This document shows positions 6,499 to 14,102 of a stretch of DNA of 23,076 bases, one piece after another (the stretch's first letter is position 1; each line of letters begins with the position of its first letter). Source of the stretch: GCA-002282575 sp964646525 (GTDB lineage Bacteria; Pseudomonadota; Gammaproteobacteria; Thiomicrospirales; Thiomicrospiraceae); assembly GCA_964646525.1 (NCBI GenBank), contig CAZYER010000027.1, positions 1 through 23,076 of the forward strand, written 5' to 3'. The notes beneath the pieces are model-generated. The model saw only the letters and a program-made list of their open reading frames with translations, ran no database searches and was not told where the DNA came from. The position numbers were made by a program, and so were the translations under genes.

Positions 6499-9288
6499 TT
6501 AACCCGTATTACGCATACCGGCCGCAATGGCATTGATGGAGCGAAGGAGAGGTCTTAACCACATATCACGCTCTTGTTCAGTTGCTTCAGGACTGCGATA
6601 GCGTTTCAGCAACACAATTTGCACGTGATTGAGTGGATCCAAATAGGGATTGCGACGATGCAAGGACAATGCAATTTCGGGCGTATCTGCCATTAGGGTT
6701 TCATTACCGCTAATCTCCAGTACTTGTTTACTGGTGCAGTGATACTCATTGGCAATAGTATCGTAAATGCGGAGCGCCTGCTCACGATCTTGTGCCAGCA
6801 TAGAGTATTCTTTGCCTGTCGTTAATTCGGTTTTGAATAGTGACATTTGAATATTGCTCACCATCGAACGGAAGAAAGGCCAGCGCTCGTACATATCGCG
6901 TAAAGCGGTTGGCTGCTCTGGATGTTCTTTTTGCCACTGGTCTAACGCACTACCCAAGCCATACCAAGCCGGTAAGGTTAAGCGTGCTTGCGCCCAGCCA
7001 AAAACCCAAGGAATGGCACGAATAGACGCTTTACTGCGATTGCCCGTTTTACGGTGAGAAGGGCGTGAACCCATATTCAACAAGCCAATTTCCGTAACGG
7101 GAGTGATTTCATAGAAATAGTCTAAGAATCCTGGTGTATTGTCGGTGAGTTGACGATAACTGGTTTCACCATACTGCGCCAGCTCAGCCATAATCGCCAT
7201 GTCTTGTTCATCTTCTACTCTGACAGACTGTACTAAGTGAGTACTGGCCTTCATTAAACCCGTCACACCCAAAGTCAATTCATAGGCGGCTGTTTCAGAG
7301 TTACTGTATTTGTAAGAAAGCACTTCACCTTGTTCGGTAAATTTGATTTGACCATGAACGGTGCCGTAAGGTTGTGACTGAATGGCAATGTGTGTAGGAC
7401 CACCGCCACGACCGACCGTACCACCACGACCATGGAATAAACGACATTCGATATCGTATTGATCAAATACAGCCATGATTTCTTTCTGTGCACGATAGAG
7501 ATTCCAAGCCGAAGCAACGATACCGCCATCTTTACAAGAGTCAGAATAACCCAACATAATTTCTTGCAACTTACCAGCACTGTTGACCAGTGAGCGGTAG
7601 GTCTCGTTTTCCATTAGGTCAGTCATCACAGGAACAATGTGCTGTAAGTCTTCGATGGTTTCAAACAGTGGCGACACCTGAATGTGGCAATAGGTTTCGC
7701 CATTCGAAGCACCAGCAAGACCTGTTTGATGTGCTAAAAACATCACTTCCATGACATGGCTGGCATGGTGCGTCATTGAAATGACATATTGACCAAAAGC
7801 TTTCGGGCTGATTTCTTCGCGCATTTGACGAATGACATCAAACACCGCCAAAACTTCTTTCGTCTTTTCTGACAGAACGAGATGTTTACGACCAATAATA
7901 ACCGGAGAGGCAATGTGTTCTGCCAATAGACGGATTCGAGCTTCTTCAGTTAATGCATTGTAATCTATTCCTAAATGCATTAATAATTCAGCAACGGATT
8001 CACTATGAACGGTTGATTCTTGACGGATATCTAAGCGCATCAGATAAAAACCGAAGGTTTTTACAACGCGAATTAAGTCGAGTAAATCGCTATCGGCAAT
8101 GGTTTTATCGCCATGTCCACAGAGTGAGTCATGAATCAGTTGTAAATCTTCTAAAAACTGGTATTCGTTATCGTAAGCAAAGCGAGAGCGAGGAGCAGGC
8201 TCTTTATTAATACGACTTTCAATCCAGCTTAGCGTTGCTTGGATTCTACCTTCGATAATGTACAAGAAGCGGCGATAGGGTTCATCACTAAAGCGATTAG
8301 GACGGTTATGGAAAATTTCATGTAACAAGTCAGAGTCGACAATGGTGGCACGGTTAATCACCTCTTGGCTGATATTGCACAAGTGGCGTGAGTGCGTCAG
8401 ATGACGACTGAGTTTAAATACGGTATCACGATAATAATAAAGAATGGTACGAGCGTGCAATAACACAGCCATTTCTGTTTTTTGGTGCGTTACAAAAGGG
8501 TTACCGTCTCTGTCACCACCAATCCAAGAACCAAAGGATAAAAAGGGTGAGGCACTGAGCTTCGCTTCTGGGTAATGATGTGCCAATGCACGATCCATAA
8601 AGCGATAAACTTTGGGTACGGCTTCAAATAGCGATTGGCGGAAGTAGAAAATACCATGACGAATTTCATCATCGACTTCTGGTTTAGTCGAACGCACTTC
8701 ATCGGTATTCCACAACACTTGAATTTGTGTTTGTAAGCGATTGATGATCTCAGAATCATTCCAGTCATTGCGACGTTCATCGAAAACCAAATTTTCTAGT
8801 GTAACGAAAACTTCACGCAAATTTTCCATCACCGCGCGACGTTTAGACTCGGTAGGGTGAGCAGTAAAGACGGGACGATACATCAAGCCTTGTACTAATT
8901 CATTCATTTGCTCGGCGCTGATACCTTCAGCTTTCAATTCGCCAATCGACGTCATGAATGAACCTAACCAGAGTGGACCTTCTTCACGTATTTGGTGCTG
9001 ACGACGATGGAAAGCGCCTTCTTCTTCCGCTAAATTGGCCAGACCAAAATAAATATTGAAAGCACGAATCACATGCGTCATGGTGTCGGCGTCTAAATCA
9101 GCAATAAAATCATTGAGAGATTGACGTAAAATAGGATCGTCTTGCTTGCGTAAACTAATATAGCCTTGACGCAAGCGTTCAACGGCTTCGTAAACGGCTT
9201 CACCAGCTTGTTGACGTACGACATTACCTAACAGCGTTCCGAGTAGCTTAACACGAGCACGCAACTGCTTATCTTGAATTTCTTTCAC
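6499..9288 (-). CDS. ppc: phosphoenolpyruvate carboxylase
   Basis: Carboxylates phosphoenolpyruvate with bicarbonate to oxaloacetate, the anaplerotic entry to the TCA cycle. Counting from the GTG proposed here (929 residues): FTAHPTESKRR with catalytic H144, FGSWIGGDRDGNPF around 252-265, MLGYSDSCKDGG around 578-589, the HGRGGTVGRGGGP loop around 619-631, and the conserved C-terminal AGMRNTG. The frame can be extended to an ATG at 9327 (942 residues). The GTG at 9288 has an AGGA 9 bases upstream, and the residues after it align with the E. coli start, whereas the ATG has only a poorly spaced AGG. A strong promoter and a structured leader precede it. It is followed by panD. Confidence 0.95.
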   Translation of the reverse strand: MKEIQDKQLRARVKLLGTLLGNVVRQQAGEAVYEAVERLRQGYISLRKQDDPILRQSLNDFIADLDADTMTHVIRAFNIYFGLANLAEEEGAFHRRQHQIREEGPLWLGSFMTSIGELKAEGISAEQMNELVQGLMYRPVFTAHPTESKRRAVMENLREVFVTLENLVFDERRNDWNDSEIINRLQTQIQVLWNTDEVRSTKPEVDDEIRHGIFYFRQSLFEAVPKVYRFMDRALAHHYPEAKLSASPFLSFGSWIGGDRDGNPFVTHQKTEMAVLLHARTILYYYRDTVFKLSRHLTHSRHLCNISQEVINRATIVDSDLLHEIFHNRPNRFSDEPYRRFLYIIEGRIQATLSWIESRINKEPAPRSRFAYDNEYQFLEDLQLIHDSLCGHGDKTIADSDLLDLIRVVKTFGFYLMRLDIRQESTVHSESVAELLMHLGIDYNALTEEARIRLLAEHIASPVIIGRKHLVLSEKTKEVLAVFDVIRQMREEISPKAFGQYVISMTHHASHVMEVMFLAHQTGLAGASNGETYCHIQVSPLFETIEDLQHIVPVMTDLMENETYRSLVNSAGKLQEIMLGYSDSCKDGGIVASAWNLYRAQKEIMAVFDQYDIECRLFHGRGGTVGRGGGPTHIAIQSQPYGTVHGQIKFTEQGEVLSYKYSNSETAAYELTLGVTGLMKASTHLVQSVRVEDEQDMAIMAELAQYGETSYRQLTDNTPGFLDYFYEITPVTEIGLLNMGSRPSHRKTGNRSKASIRAIPWVFGWAQARLTLPAWYGLGSALDQWQKEHPEQPTALRDMYERWPFFRSMVSNIQMSLFKTELTTGKEYSMLAQDREQALRIYDTIANEYHCTSKQVLEISGNETLMADTPEIALSLHRRNPYLDPLNHVQIVLLKRYRSPEATEQERDMWLRPLLRSINAIAAGMRNTG

Positions 9289-9340
9289 TCTACCTGTTCC
9301 TGTTGTACGGAAGCAAAACGTTTTCACATAGCCTATAAAA

Positions 9341-9401
9341 ATCGGCTTTCTCCGATGACTTTTTAGCCATGAAGCGCATAACCCTTTGGGGTTACCAAAG
9401 G
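9341..9401 (-). promoter_or_regulatory. structured leader of ppc with two hairpins
   Basis: Between the predicted ppc transcription start (about 9406) and the coding region there are two inverted repeats. CCTTTGG/CCAAAGG (9383-9389 with 9395-9401) has a 5-base loop. ATCGG/CCGAT (9341-9345 with 9352-9356) is followed on the minus strand by TTTTA. The second looks like a weak terminator or attenuator. No known riboswitch class was recognised. Confidence 0.35.
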
Positions 9402-9412
9402 CAAACTTGTGA

Positions 9413-9441
9413 ATTATACCCCATCGTCCAGTTTATGACAA
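9413..9441 (-). promoter_or_regulatory. sigma70 promoter of ppc
   Basis: On the minus strand TTGTCA (9441-9436), a 17-base spacer and a perfect TATAAT (9418-9413). This is the best promoter match in the window. The predicted start is near 9406. The -35 element directly abuts the T tract of the ppa terminator. Confidence 0.75.
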
Positions 9442-9468
9442 AAAAATACCCTGCGCATGGCAGGGTAT
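9441..9468 (-). terminator. intrinsic terminator of ppa
   Basis: Nine-bp perfect stem (9446-9454 with 9460-9468, core TACCCTGC/GCAGGGTA), a 5-base loop, then six Ts on the minus strand. It begins 22 bases after the ppa stop and insulates ppa from ppc. Confidence 0.88.
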
Positions 9469-9490
9469 GGATTCGTGCAAGTTATTGAAA

Positions 9491-10024
9491 TTAAGCTTGA
9501 CTCGCCTGATAGCGAGCAACGCCATCTAACAGTTCTTTTTTAGCGGCTTCAACACCAGCCCAACCTTCGATCTTAACCCATTTACCTGGTTCTAAATCTT
9601 TGTAATGTTCAAAGAAGTGCTGAATTTGTGCTTTTAGTAAGGCAGGTACATCAGCCAAGTCTTTTACATCTTTGTAGATAGGAGTTAACTTATCAACCGG
9701 TACGGCAATCACTTTAGCGTCCTGACCACCATCGTCACTCATGTTCAAAACCGCTACAGGACGACAACGAATAGCAACACCCGCTTGCAGTGGGTAAGGC
9801 GTAATGACGAGTACGTCAACAGGATCGCCATCTAAACCTAGCGTTTGATTGACAAAACCATAGTTAGCAGGATAGAACATGGCCGTTGCCATGAAGCGAT
9901 CAACCCAAACTGTACTGGTATCCTTGTCTACTTCGTATTTGATTGGGGTAGAGTTGGCAGGGATTTCGATAATCACGTTCATTTCATCAGGCACTTTGCC
10001 TGCAGTGATGTCAGCAAAACTCAT
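9491..10024 (-). CDS. ppa: inorganic pyrophosphatase (family I)
   Basis: Hydrolyses pyrophosphate to phosphate, pulling biosynthetic reactions forward (cytosolic, Mg-dependent). The family signature DGDPVDVLV places the metal-binding aspartates at D65, D67 and D70, the same numbers as E. coli Ppa. EIPANSTPIKYEVDKD (20-35) and FYPANYGFV (50-58) are also typical. Length 177 residues is standard. SD AAGGA lies about 10 bases ahead of the ATG. The fbp terminator ends only about 31 bases before the start codon, and no convincing promoter was found in between. Confidence 0.96.
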   Translation of the reverse strand: MSFADITAGKVPDEMNVIIEIPANSTPIKYEVDKDTSTVWVDRFMATAMFYPANYGFVNQTLGLDGDPVDVLVITPYPLQAGVAIRCRPVAVLNMSDDGGQDAKVIAVPVDKLTPIYKDVKDLADVPALLKAQIQHFFEHYKDLEPGKWVKIEGWAGVEAAKKELLDGVARYQASQA

Positions 10025-10054
10025 ATTGTGTCTTCCTTATAATCGTTATTCATT

Positions 10055-10079
10055 AAAAAGCCCCGTATTGCGGGGGCTT
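10055..10079 (-). terminator. intrinsic terminator between fbp and ppa
   Basis: On the minus strand AAGCCCC pairs with GGGGCTT (10079-10073 with 10064-10058), followed by a T run that extends to 10055. It lies about 85 bases beyond the fbp stop and about 31 bases before the ppa ATG. It would end an fbp transcript, or a small RNA made from the fbp 3' region. Confidence 0.75.
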
Positions 10080-10096
10080 AAATATGTTTTGTTATT

Positions 10097-10160
10097 AAAA
10101 CCGCCATGAGCATCCCTAATTGCTAGGCACGCAAGGCAAAAGGGATGCATATGCGGTTTT
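10097..10160. repeat. long imperfect palindrome downstream of fbp
   Basis: Two nested perfect 8-bp arms, AAAACCGC/GCGGTTTT (10097-10104 with 10153-10160) and GCATCCCT/AGGGATGC (10110-10117 with 10141-10148), separated by a few partly pairing bases, form a stem of about 20 bp. The 23-base loop contains a smaller TTGC/GCAA pair. It starts 2 bases after the fbp stop. It could be a REP-like element, an RNA-stabilising 3' structure or part of a small RNA. No second copy was noticed in this window. Confidence 0.6.
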
Positions 10161-10162
10161 AA

Positions 10163-11128
10163 TTAGATTTTGTAATAGCTCTGAACCGTCTTAACTTCTT
10201 CTTTAGAACCTAACACGACGCCACAACGTTGGTGAATTTTTTCAGGATTAATATCCATGATGTTTTCGTAAGGTGTTGTAGACATAGCGCCAGCTTGTTC
10301 TAACAAAAAGCTCATGGGGTTACCTTCGTACATCAAACGTAATTTGCCGGGTTTACCTGGCTCACGGTTGTCGTAAGGATACATAAAGATACCGCCACGC
10401 GTTAAAATACGGTGAACTTCGGCAACCATAGAAGCAACCCAACGCATGTTGTAACGCTTACCTAGTGGACCTGTTTCACCAGCGATACAATCAGCAATAT
10501 ACTGTTGCATTGGCGCTTCCCAGAAGCGTTGAACCGACATGTTAATGGCAAATTCTTTAGTGGTTTCGGGTACTTTAACTTGTTCTTTAGTTAGAACGAA
10601 CTCACCAATTTTGGTATCTAAAGTGAAGATGTCTACACCATTACCCAAGGTCATAACCAATAAGGTTGATGGACCGTAAAGTACATAACCAGCAGCTAAT
10701 TGGTTGCGACCTGATTGTAAGTAAGTTGCTTCCGCGCCACCGTCAGCACCCTCAGCAGCAGGTAGAATTGAGAAAATGGTACCAACAGAAAGGTTCACGT
10801 CGATGTTAGATGAGCCATCTAATGGGTCAAAAAGAACTAAGAATTTGCCATCTGCCGAACCCGCCACAGGCAAGTCTTCTTCTTCAGAGGCAATACCACG
10901 TACGACACCAGAAGACAACAAAGTATCTTTCAATAGGTCATTAGAAATAACGTCTAGTGCTTTCTGATCTTCACCTTGAACGTTTTCTGTACCTGCAGCA
11001 CCCAAAATGCCAGCTAATGCACCTTGGTTTAAACGAAACGCAATGTCTTTACATGCAACCATCACGTTGTCTAATAGATAAGCTAAATCCGCATCAGCGT
11101 TTTGTTTAAGGTATGTGCTTAGCAACAT
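10163..11128 (-). CDS. fbp: class I fructose-1,6-bisphosphatase
   Basis: Hydrolyses fructose-1,6-bisphosphate to fructose-6-phosphate in gluconeogenesis, and in the Calvin cycle where that is present. Metal-site motif FDPLDGSSNID has D101 and D104, preceded by the SEEED loop (81-85). The C-terminal half contains YNMRWVASMVAEVHRIL and the substrate loop GKLRLMYEGNP. Length 321 residues versus 332 in E. coli. SD AGGAG sits 10 bases upstream of the ATG. It has its own extended -10 promoter and is followed by a large palindrome and a terminator. Confidence 0.96.
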   Translation of the reverse strand: MLLSTYLKQNADADLAYLLDNVMVACKDIAFRLNQGALAGILGAAGTENVQGEDQKALDVISNDLLKDTLLSSGVVRGIASEEEDLPVAGSADGKFLVLFDPLDGSSNIDVNLSVGTIFSILPAAEGADGGAEATYLQSGRNQLAAGYVLYGPSTLLVMTLGNGVDIFTLDTKIGEFVLTKEQVKVPETTKEFAINMSVQRFWEAPMQQYIADCIAGETGPLGKRYNMRWVASMVAEVHRILTRGGIFMYPYDNREPGKPGKLRLMYEGNPMSFLLEQAGAMSTTPYENIMDINPEKIHQRCGVVLGSKEEVKTVQSYYKI

Positions 11129-11169
11129 TTCGGGAAGCTCCTGTTCAAATATTAAATAAAACTTTTGTG

Positions 11170-11178
11170 ATTATAACA
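11170..11178 (-). promoter_or_regulatory. extended -10 promoter of fbp
   Basis: The minus strand reads TGTTATAAT (11178-11170), a perfect extended -10 element. No good -35 hexamer lies 16-18 bases upstream. The predicted start is near 11163, giving a leader of about 35 bases before the fbp ATG. It starts immediately after the rnd stop codon. Confidence 0.5.
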
Positions 11179-11188
11179 GAAAGGATAA

Positions 11189-12301
11189 TTAAGGTTGCGT
11201 CGCTTGTCGTAATTGTTCAACGATTGAATCAATTTTTGCTTCGTTTAACAGTGCATTGCGCCAACCTTTCGTTAAACGAGGTGGTCGAACGCCACTGGTC
11301 AACCAAATCGACAACTCATCCTTGTTCGCTAATACCGCGCTTTGTCTCAATCCCAGTTCTGTAGCCAGTTGTTCAATATGATGGCGCAAGGTTTTCAGTT
11401 TTTCACCATCCGCGCTGGGGATCTTAGATGCTTGAGCAATTTCAGGCGGATAGGCTAATAATTCAATGAGCGTTTGCCCATGTTTGCGAATGGTTTGCGG
11501 TGCTAGACCTAGTCGATTAAGTTGTTCAAGCTGGTTGGGTATTTTTTCCGCTAAAGACAAGAGTTGACCGTTATCTAGTATCCATTGTCTGGGTTTATTG
11601 ACTTCCATTGCTTTACTTTCACGCCATAACAGCAAGGCATCTAAGCGTAATTTTTGTTCAGAATTAAAAAACGGAGGGGCTTTAACCTTCTTGCGTAGAC
11701 TGATAATATCGGCTTGATATAAGCTGACCTCACTTAACTGTCTATTGTCATCGTCAATCCAGTGTAAGCGCCCATTGTCTGTCAGCTTTTGAATTAATTG
11801 GGGATAAAGTTTGGCTAAGTAGAGCACGTCATCAATGGCATACTGAAGTTGAGCATCGGATAAAGGGCGTTGACTCCAGTCGGTTTCGGTTTGATCCTTC
11901 GTTAAAATCACCCCGAGTTCTGCTTCAACCAGACGGGCAAAGCCACAAGATTCACCCAAACCCAGCATTAAGGCAGCGAGCTGGGTGTCAAAAATAGGTG
12001 AGGGTAGTTCACCCGATTCTAACCAGACAATTTCTAAATCTTGACGGCTATCATGAAAGACTTTAACAGCAGCTGTTTGTTGTAAACACCGCCAGAAAGG
12101 GGATAAGTCTAGGGATAAGGCATCCAGTAAAAAAATATCGCCTTTATCTGTCATTGCTTGAACTAAGCATAAAATCGGTTTATAGGTATTTCGACGAACA
12201 AATTCTGTGTCTAAAGCAATAAATTGTGCGTCCATTAAGACAGCAATAACGGGAGCCAAGTCTTGTGAATCTTGAATGAAGCGAGCTGGTAATGAAGTCA
12301 T
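11189..12301 (-). CDS. rnd: ribonuclease D
   Basis: 3'-5' exoribonuclease acting on tRNA precursors and other structured RNA 3' ends. The DEDD exonuclease motifs are present: Exo I LDTEF with D31 and E33, Exo II FHDSRQDLE with D88, Exo III YAIDDVLYL with Y154 and D158. An HRDC domain lies around residues 215-290. Length 370 residues matches E. coli Rnd (375). No clear SD precedes the ATG. It is divergent from the Bfd-like gene, with a 147-base intergenic region. No terminator was seen between rnd and fbp, so some read-through into fbp is possible. Confidence 0.94.
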   Translation of the reverse strand: MTSLPARFIQDSQDLAPVIAVLMDAQFIALDTEFVRRNTYKPILCLVQAMTDKGDIFLLDALSLDLSPFWRCLQQTAAVKVFHDSRQDLEIVWLESGELPSPIFDTQLAALMLGLGESCGFARLVEAELGVILTKDQTETDWSQRPLSDAQLQYAIDDVLYLAKLYPQLIQKLTDNGRLHWIDDDNRQLSEVSLYQADIISLRKKVKAPPFFNSEQKLRLDALLLWRESKAMEVNKPRQWILDNGQLLSLAEKIPNQLEQLNRLGLAPQTIRKHGQTLIELLAYPPEIAQASKIPSADGEKLKTLRHHIEQLATELGLRQSAVLANKDELSIWLTSGVRPPRLTKGWRNALLNEAKIDSIVEQLRQATQP

Positions 12302-12393
12302 AGTTAACAGGGTATCAAATAGCTAATGGATAAGCATAAAGCCAATGTTCGAATTGAGCAAGCTAACCCTTACACACCTGTGCGTCACTCACT

Positions 12394-12421
12394 TTGGTTT
12401 TTGCTAGCTAGAAGTTACAAT
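12394..12421 (+). promoter_or_regulatory. possible promoter for the Bfd-like gene, mpl and tsuA
   Basis: TTGGTT (about 12394-12399) is followed after 16 bases by TACAAT (12416-12421). Transcription would begin near 12428, 21 bases before the proposed ATG at 12449. If real, it excludes the longer reading frame that starts at 12326. Confidence 0.4.
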
Positions 12422-12448
12422 GAGCGCCTAACTAAGCAGGACGATGAT

Positions 12449-12706
12449 ATGACTTTTGAAGAAGCGTTAAGTCGCTTACCAGATTTGCTTAAACGTGATT
12501 TAGAACAGCCTTTGTGTGTTTGTAACCAAGTGATTAAAAGTGATGTCATTAGAGTCATTGCGGATGGAGCGCAAACATTGCAGAAGGTTCAACAGCAAAC
12601 CTATGCCAGTGATGGTACGGGGTGTTGTAAACGTCAGATACAAGCGTTAATTAAAGCGATTCATGATGATCGTAATACTCTCTCTTCATCGAACGCATCT
12701 TCATAA
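12449..12706 (+). CDS. Bfd-like (2Fe-2S)-binding domain protein with atypical cysteine motif
   Basis: Small protein (85 residues) resembling bacterioferritin-associated ferredoxin and the Bfd domain of NirB. PLCVCNQVIKSDVI (21-34) supplies the first C-x-C (C23, C25), and SDGTGCCKRQIQALI (54-68) occupies the place of the second pair. Instead of C-x2-C there are two adjacent cysteines, C59 and C60, followed by KRQ, so one ligand is missing or displaced. The start at 12449 has CAGGA 7 bases upstream and a possible promoter just before it. The open frame could start at 12326, adding 41 residues with no family resemblance. The last eight residues are Ser/Asn/Ala-rich. mpl follows after 20 bases. 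Function is inferred only at domain level. Confidence 0.72.
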   Translation: MTFEEALSRLPDLLKRDLEQPLCVCNQVIKSDVIRVIADGAQTLQKVQQQTYASDGTGCCKRQIQALIKAIHDDRNTLSSSNASS

Positions 12707-12726
12707 ATTTAAAGAGAATTTCATCT

Positions 12727-14097
12727 ATGCACGCAGCAACATATCCTAAACATATCCATATTTTGGGCATTGGTGGCACTTTTATGGGTGGATTAGCGCA
12801 GATTGCACGTCAAATGGGTTTTCAGGTGACGGGGCAAGACAATCCTTTGTATCCTCCGATGAGCGATCAATTAGCCGCGCTCGGTATTGAGCTAGTTGCG
12901 ATGGATGATTGTGCCTTTATTCAGCAGCAACCTGATTGTGTTCTGGTGGGTAATGTGATGAAGCGAGGTATGCCAGCCATCGAAGCGTTACTCGAATCCC
13001 AGTTAACTTATGTATCAGGTCCGCAATGGTTGCATGAGGTGGTGTTGAAAGACAAATGGGTGTTAGCTGTTTCAGGAACACATGGCAAAACAACTACCAG
13101 TAGTATGTTGGCTTGGATTTTAGAAGATGCGCAGCTCTCTCCTGGCTTTTTAATTGGTGGTGTACCAAGTAACTTTGGCGTGTCTGCACGCTGGAGTCAT
13201 GACTCGCCTTTTTTTGTTGTTGAGTCGGATGAGTATGATAGCGCGTTTTTCGATAAACGGGCTAAGTTAGTTCACTATTGTCCCAGAACTTGGGTGATTA
13301 ATAATTTAGAGTTTGATCACGCCGATATTTATGACAATTTGGCGCAAATTCAAAAGCAGTTTCATCATGGTATGCGCTTAGTGCCAGCATCAGGGCTGGT
13401 GATTACGCCCAGCCAAAGCGATGCTATTGAGACATTGTTGGCTCAAGGCTGTTGGTCTTCTGTGGCTCAACACGGAGCAGATGCATCGATTGAGTGGTCT
13501 TGGAAACTGCTCAGTGCTGATGCCAGTCATTTTGCTGTGTTGCATCATGGGCAGATTGTGGGAGAAATTCGTTGGTCGTTGCTGGGAGAATTTAATATTC
13601 GCAACGCACTATCTGCGATTATTGCCGCACAACATGCTGGCGTTCCCGTTGCTGTGGCTTGCGAGGCTTTAGCACAATTTAAGGGTGTTGCTCGTCGCCT
13701 AACTTTGTTAGCAGATCGAAATGAAATTCGTATTTTTGAAGATTTTGCGCATCACCCCACCGCCATTCAAGTTACCTTAACAGGATTGGCACAACGCTAT
13801 GCTGGGCAACGACTGATTGCGGTGCTTGAACCTCGCTCCAATACCATGCGTATGGGGGCGTTTAAGGATCAGTTGGCAACGGCTTTAGCTAAAGCGGATA
13901 TCGTTTTTATGTATCAGCATCCCGATTGGGATTGGCAAATCCCAATAGAAAGTTTCTGTCAGCCCGTTGTTATCGCCCATGATTATGATGACTTACTCAC
14001 GCAAGTATTGAACCATGTTCAGTCGGGCGATGTGGTGGTATGCATGAGTAATGGCGGATTCGGTGGATTGCCTAAACGTTTAGCTGAAGGTGTTTAA
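12727..14097 (+). CDS. mpl: UDP-N-acetylmuramate:L-alanyl-gamma-D-glutamyl-meso-diaminopimelate ligase
   Basis: Recycles murein tripeptide by joining L-Ala-D-Glu-meso-DAP to UDP-MurNAc (cytosolic). Mur-ligase ATP loop SGTHGKTTTSSML is at 116-128. The N-terminal dinucleotide-like motif HILGIGGTFMGGLAQ (11-25) has the Mpl form rather than the MurC form. VVESDEYDSAFFDKRAK and NNLEFDHADIY lie in the middle domain, FEDFAHHPTAI and VLEPRSNTM in the C-terminal domain. Length 456 residues matches E. coli Mpl (457). An AAAGAGAA stretch at 12711-12718 serves as SD. tsuA starts 5 bases after the stop. Confidence 0.96.
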   Translation: MHAATYPKHIHILGIGGTFMGGLAQIARQMGFQVTGQDNPLYPPMSDQLAALGIELVAMDDCAFIQQQPDCVLVGNVMKRGMPAIEALLESQLTYVSGPQWLHEVVLKDKWVLAVSGTHGKTTTSSMLAWILEDAQLSPGFLIGGVPSNFGVSARWSHDSPFFVVESDEYDSAFFDKRAKLVHYCPRTWVINNLEFDHADIYDNLAQIQKQFHHGMRLVPASGLVITPSQSDAIETLLAQGCWSSVAQHGADASIEWSWKLLSADASHFAVLHHGQIVGEIRWSLLGEFNIRNALSAIIAAQHAGVPVAVACEALAQFKGVARRLTLLADRNEIRIFEDFAHHPTAIQVTLTGLAQRYAGQRLIAVLEPRSNTMRMGAFKDQLATALAKADIVFMYQHPDWDWQIPIESFCQPVVIAHDYDDLLTQVLNHVQSGDVVVCMSNGGFGGLPKRLAEGV

Positions 14098-14102
14098 GTA
14101 AC

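Noticed and set aside
6486..6533. Sixteen-codon upstream extension of panD
   Set aside because: Overlaps the end of ppc, does not match PanD N-termini, and the ATG at 6485 has a proper SD.
7953..8210. Plus-strand open frame inside ppc
   Set aside because: Antisense to conserved ppc sequence, no SD or family resemblance.
9289..9327. ATG start of ppc giving 13 extra residues
   Set aside because: Less likely than the GTG at 9288, which has better SD spacing and family alignment; not excluded, since the predicted transcript includes it.
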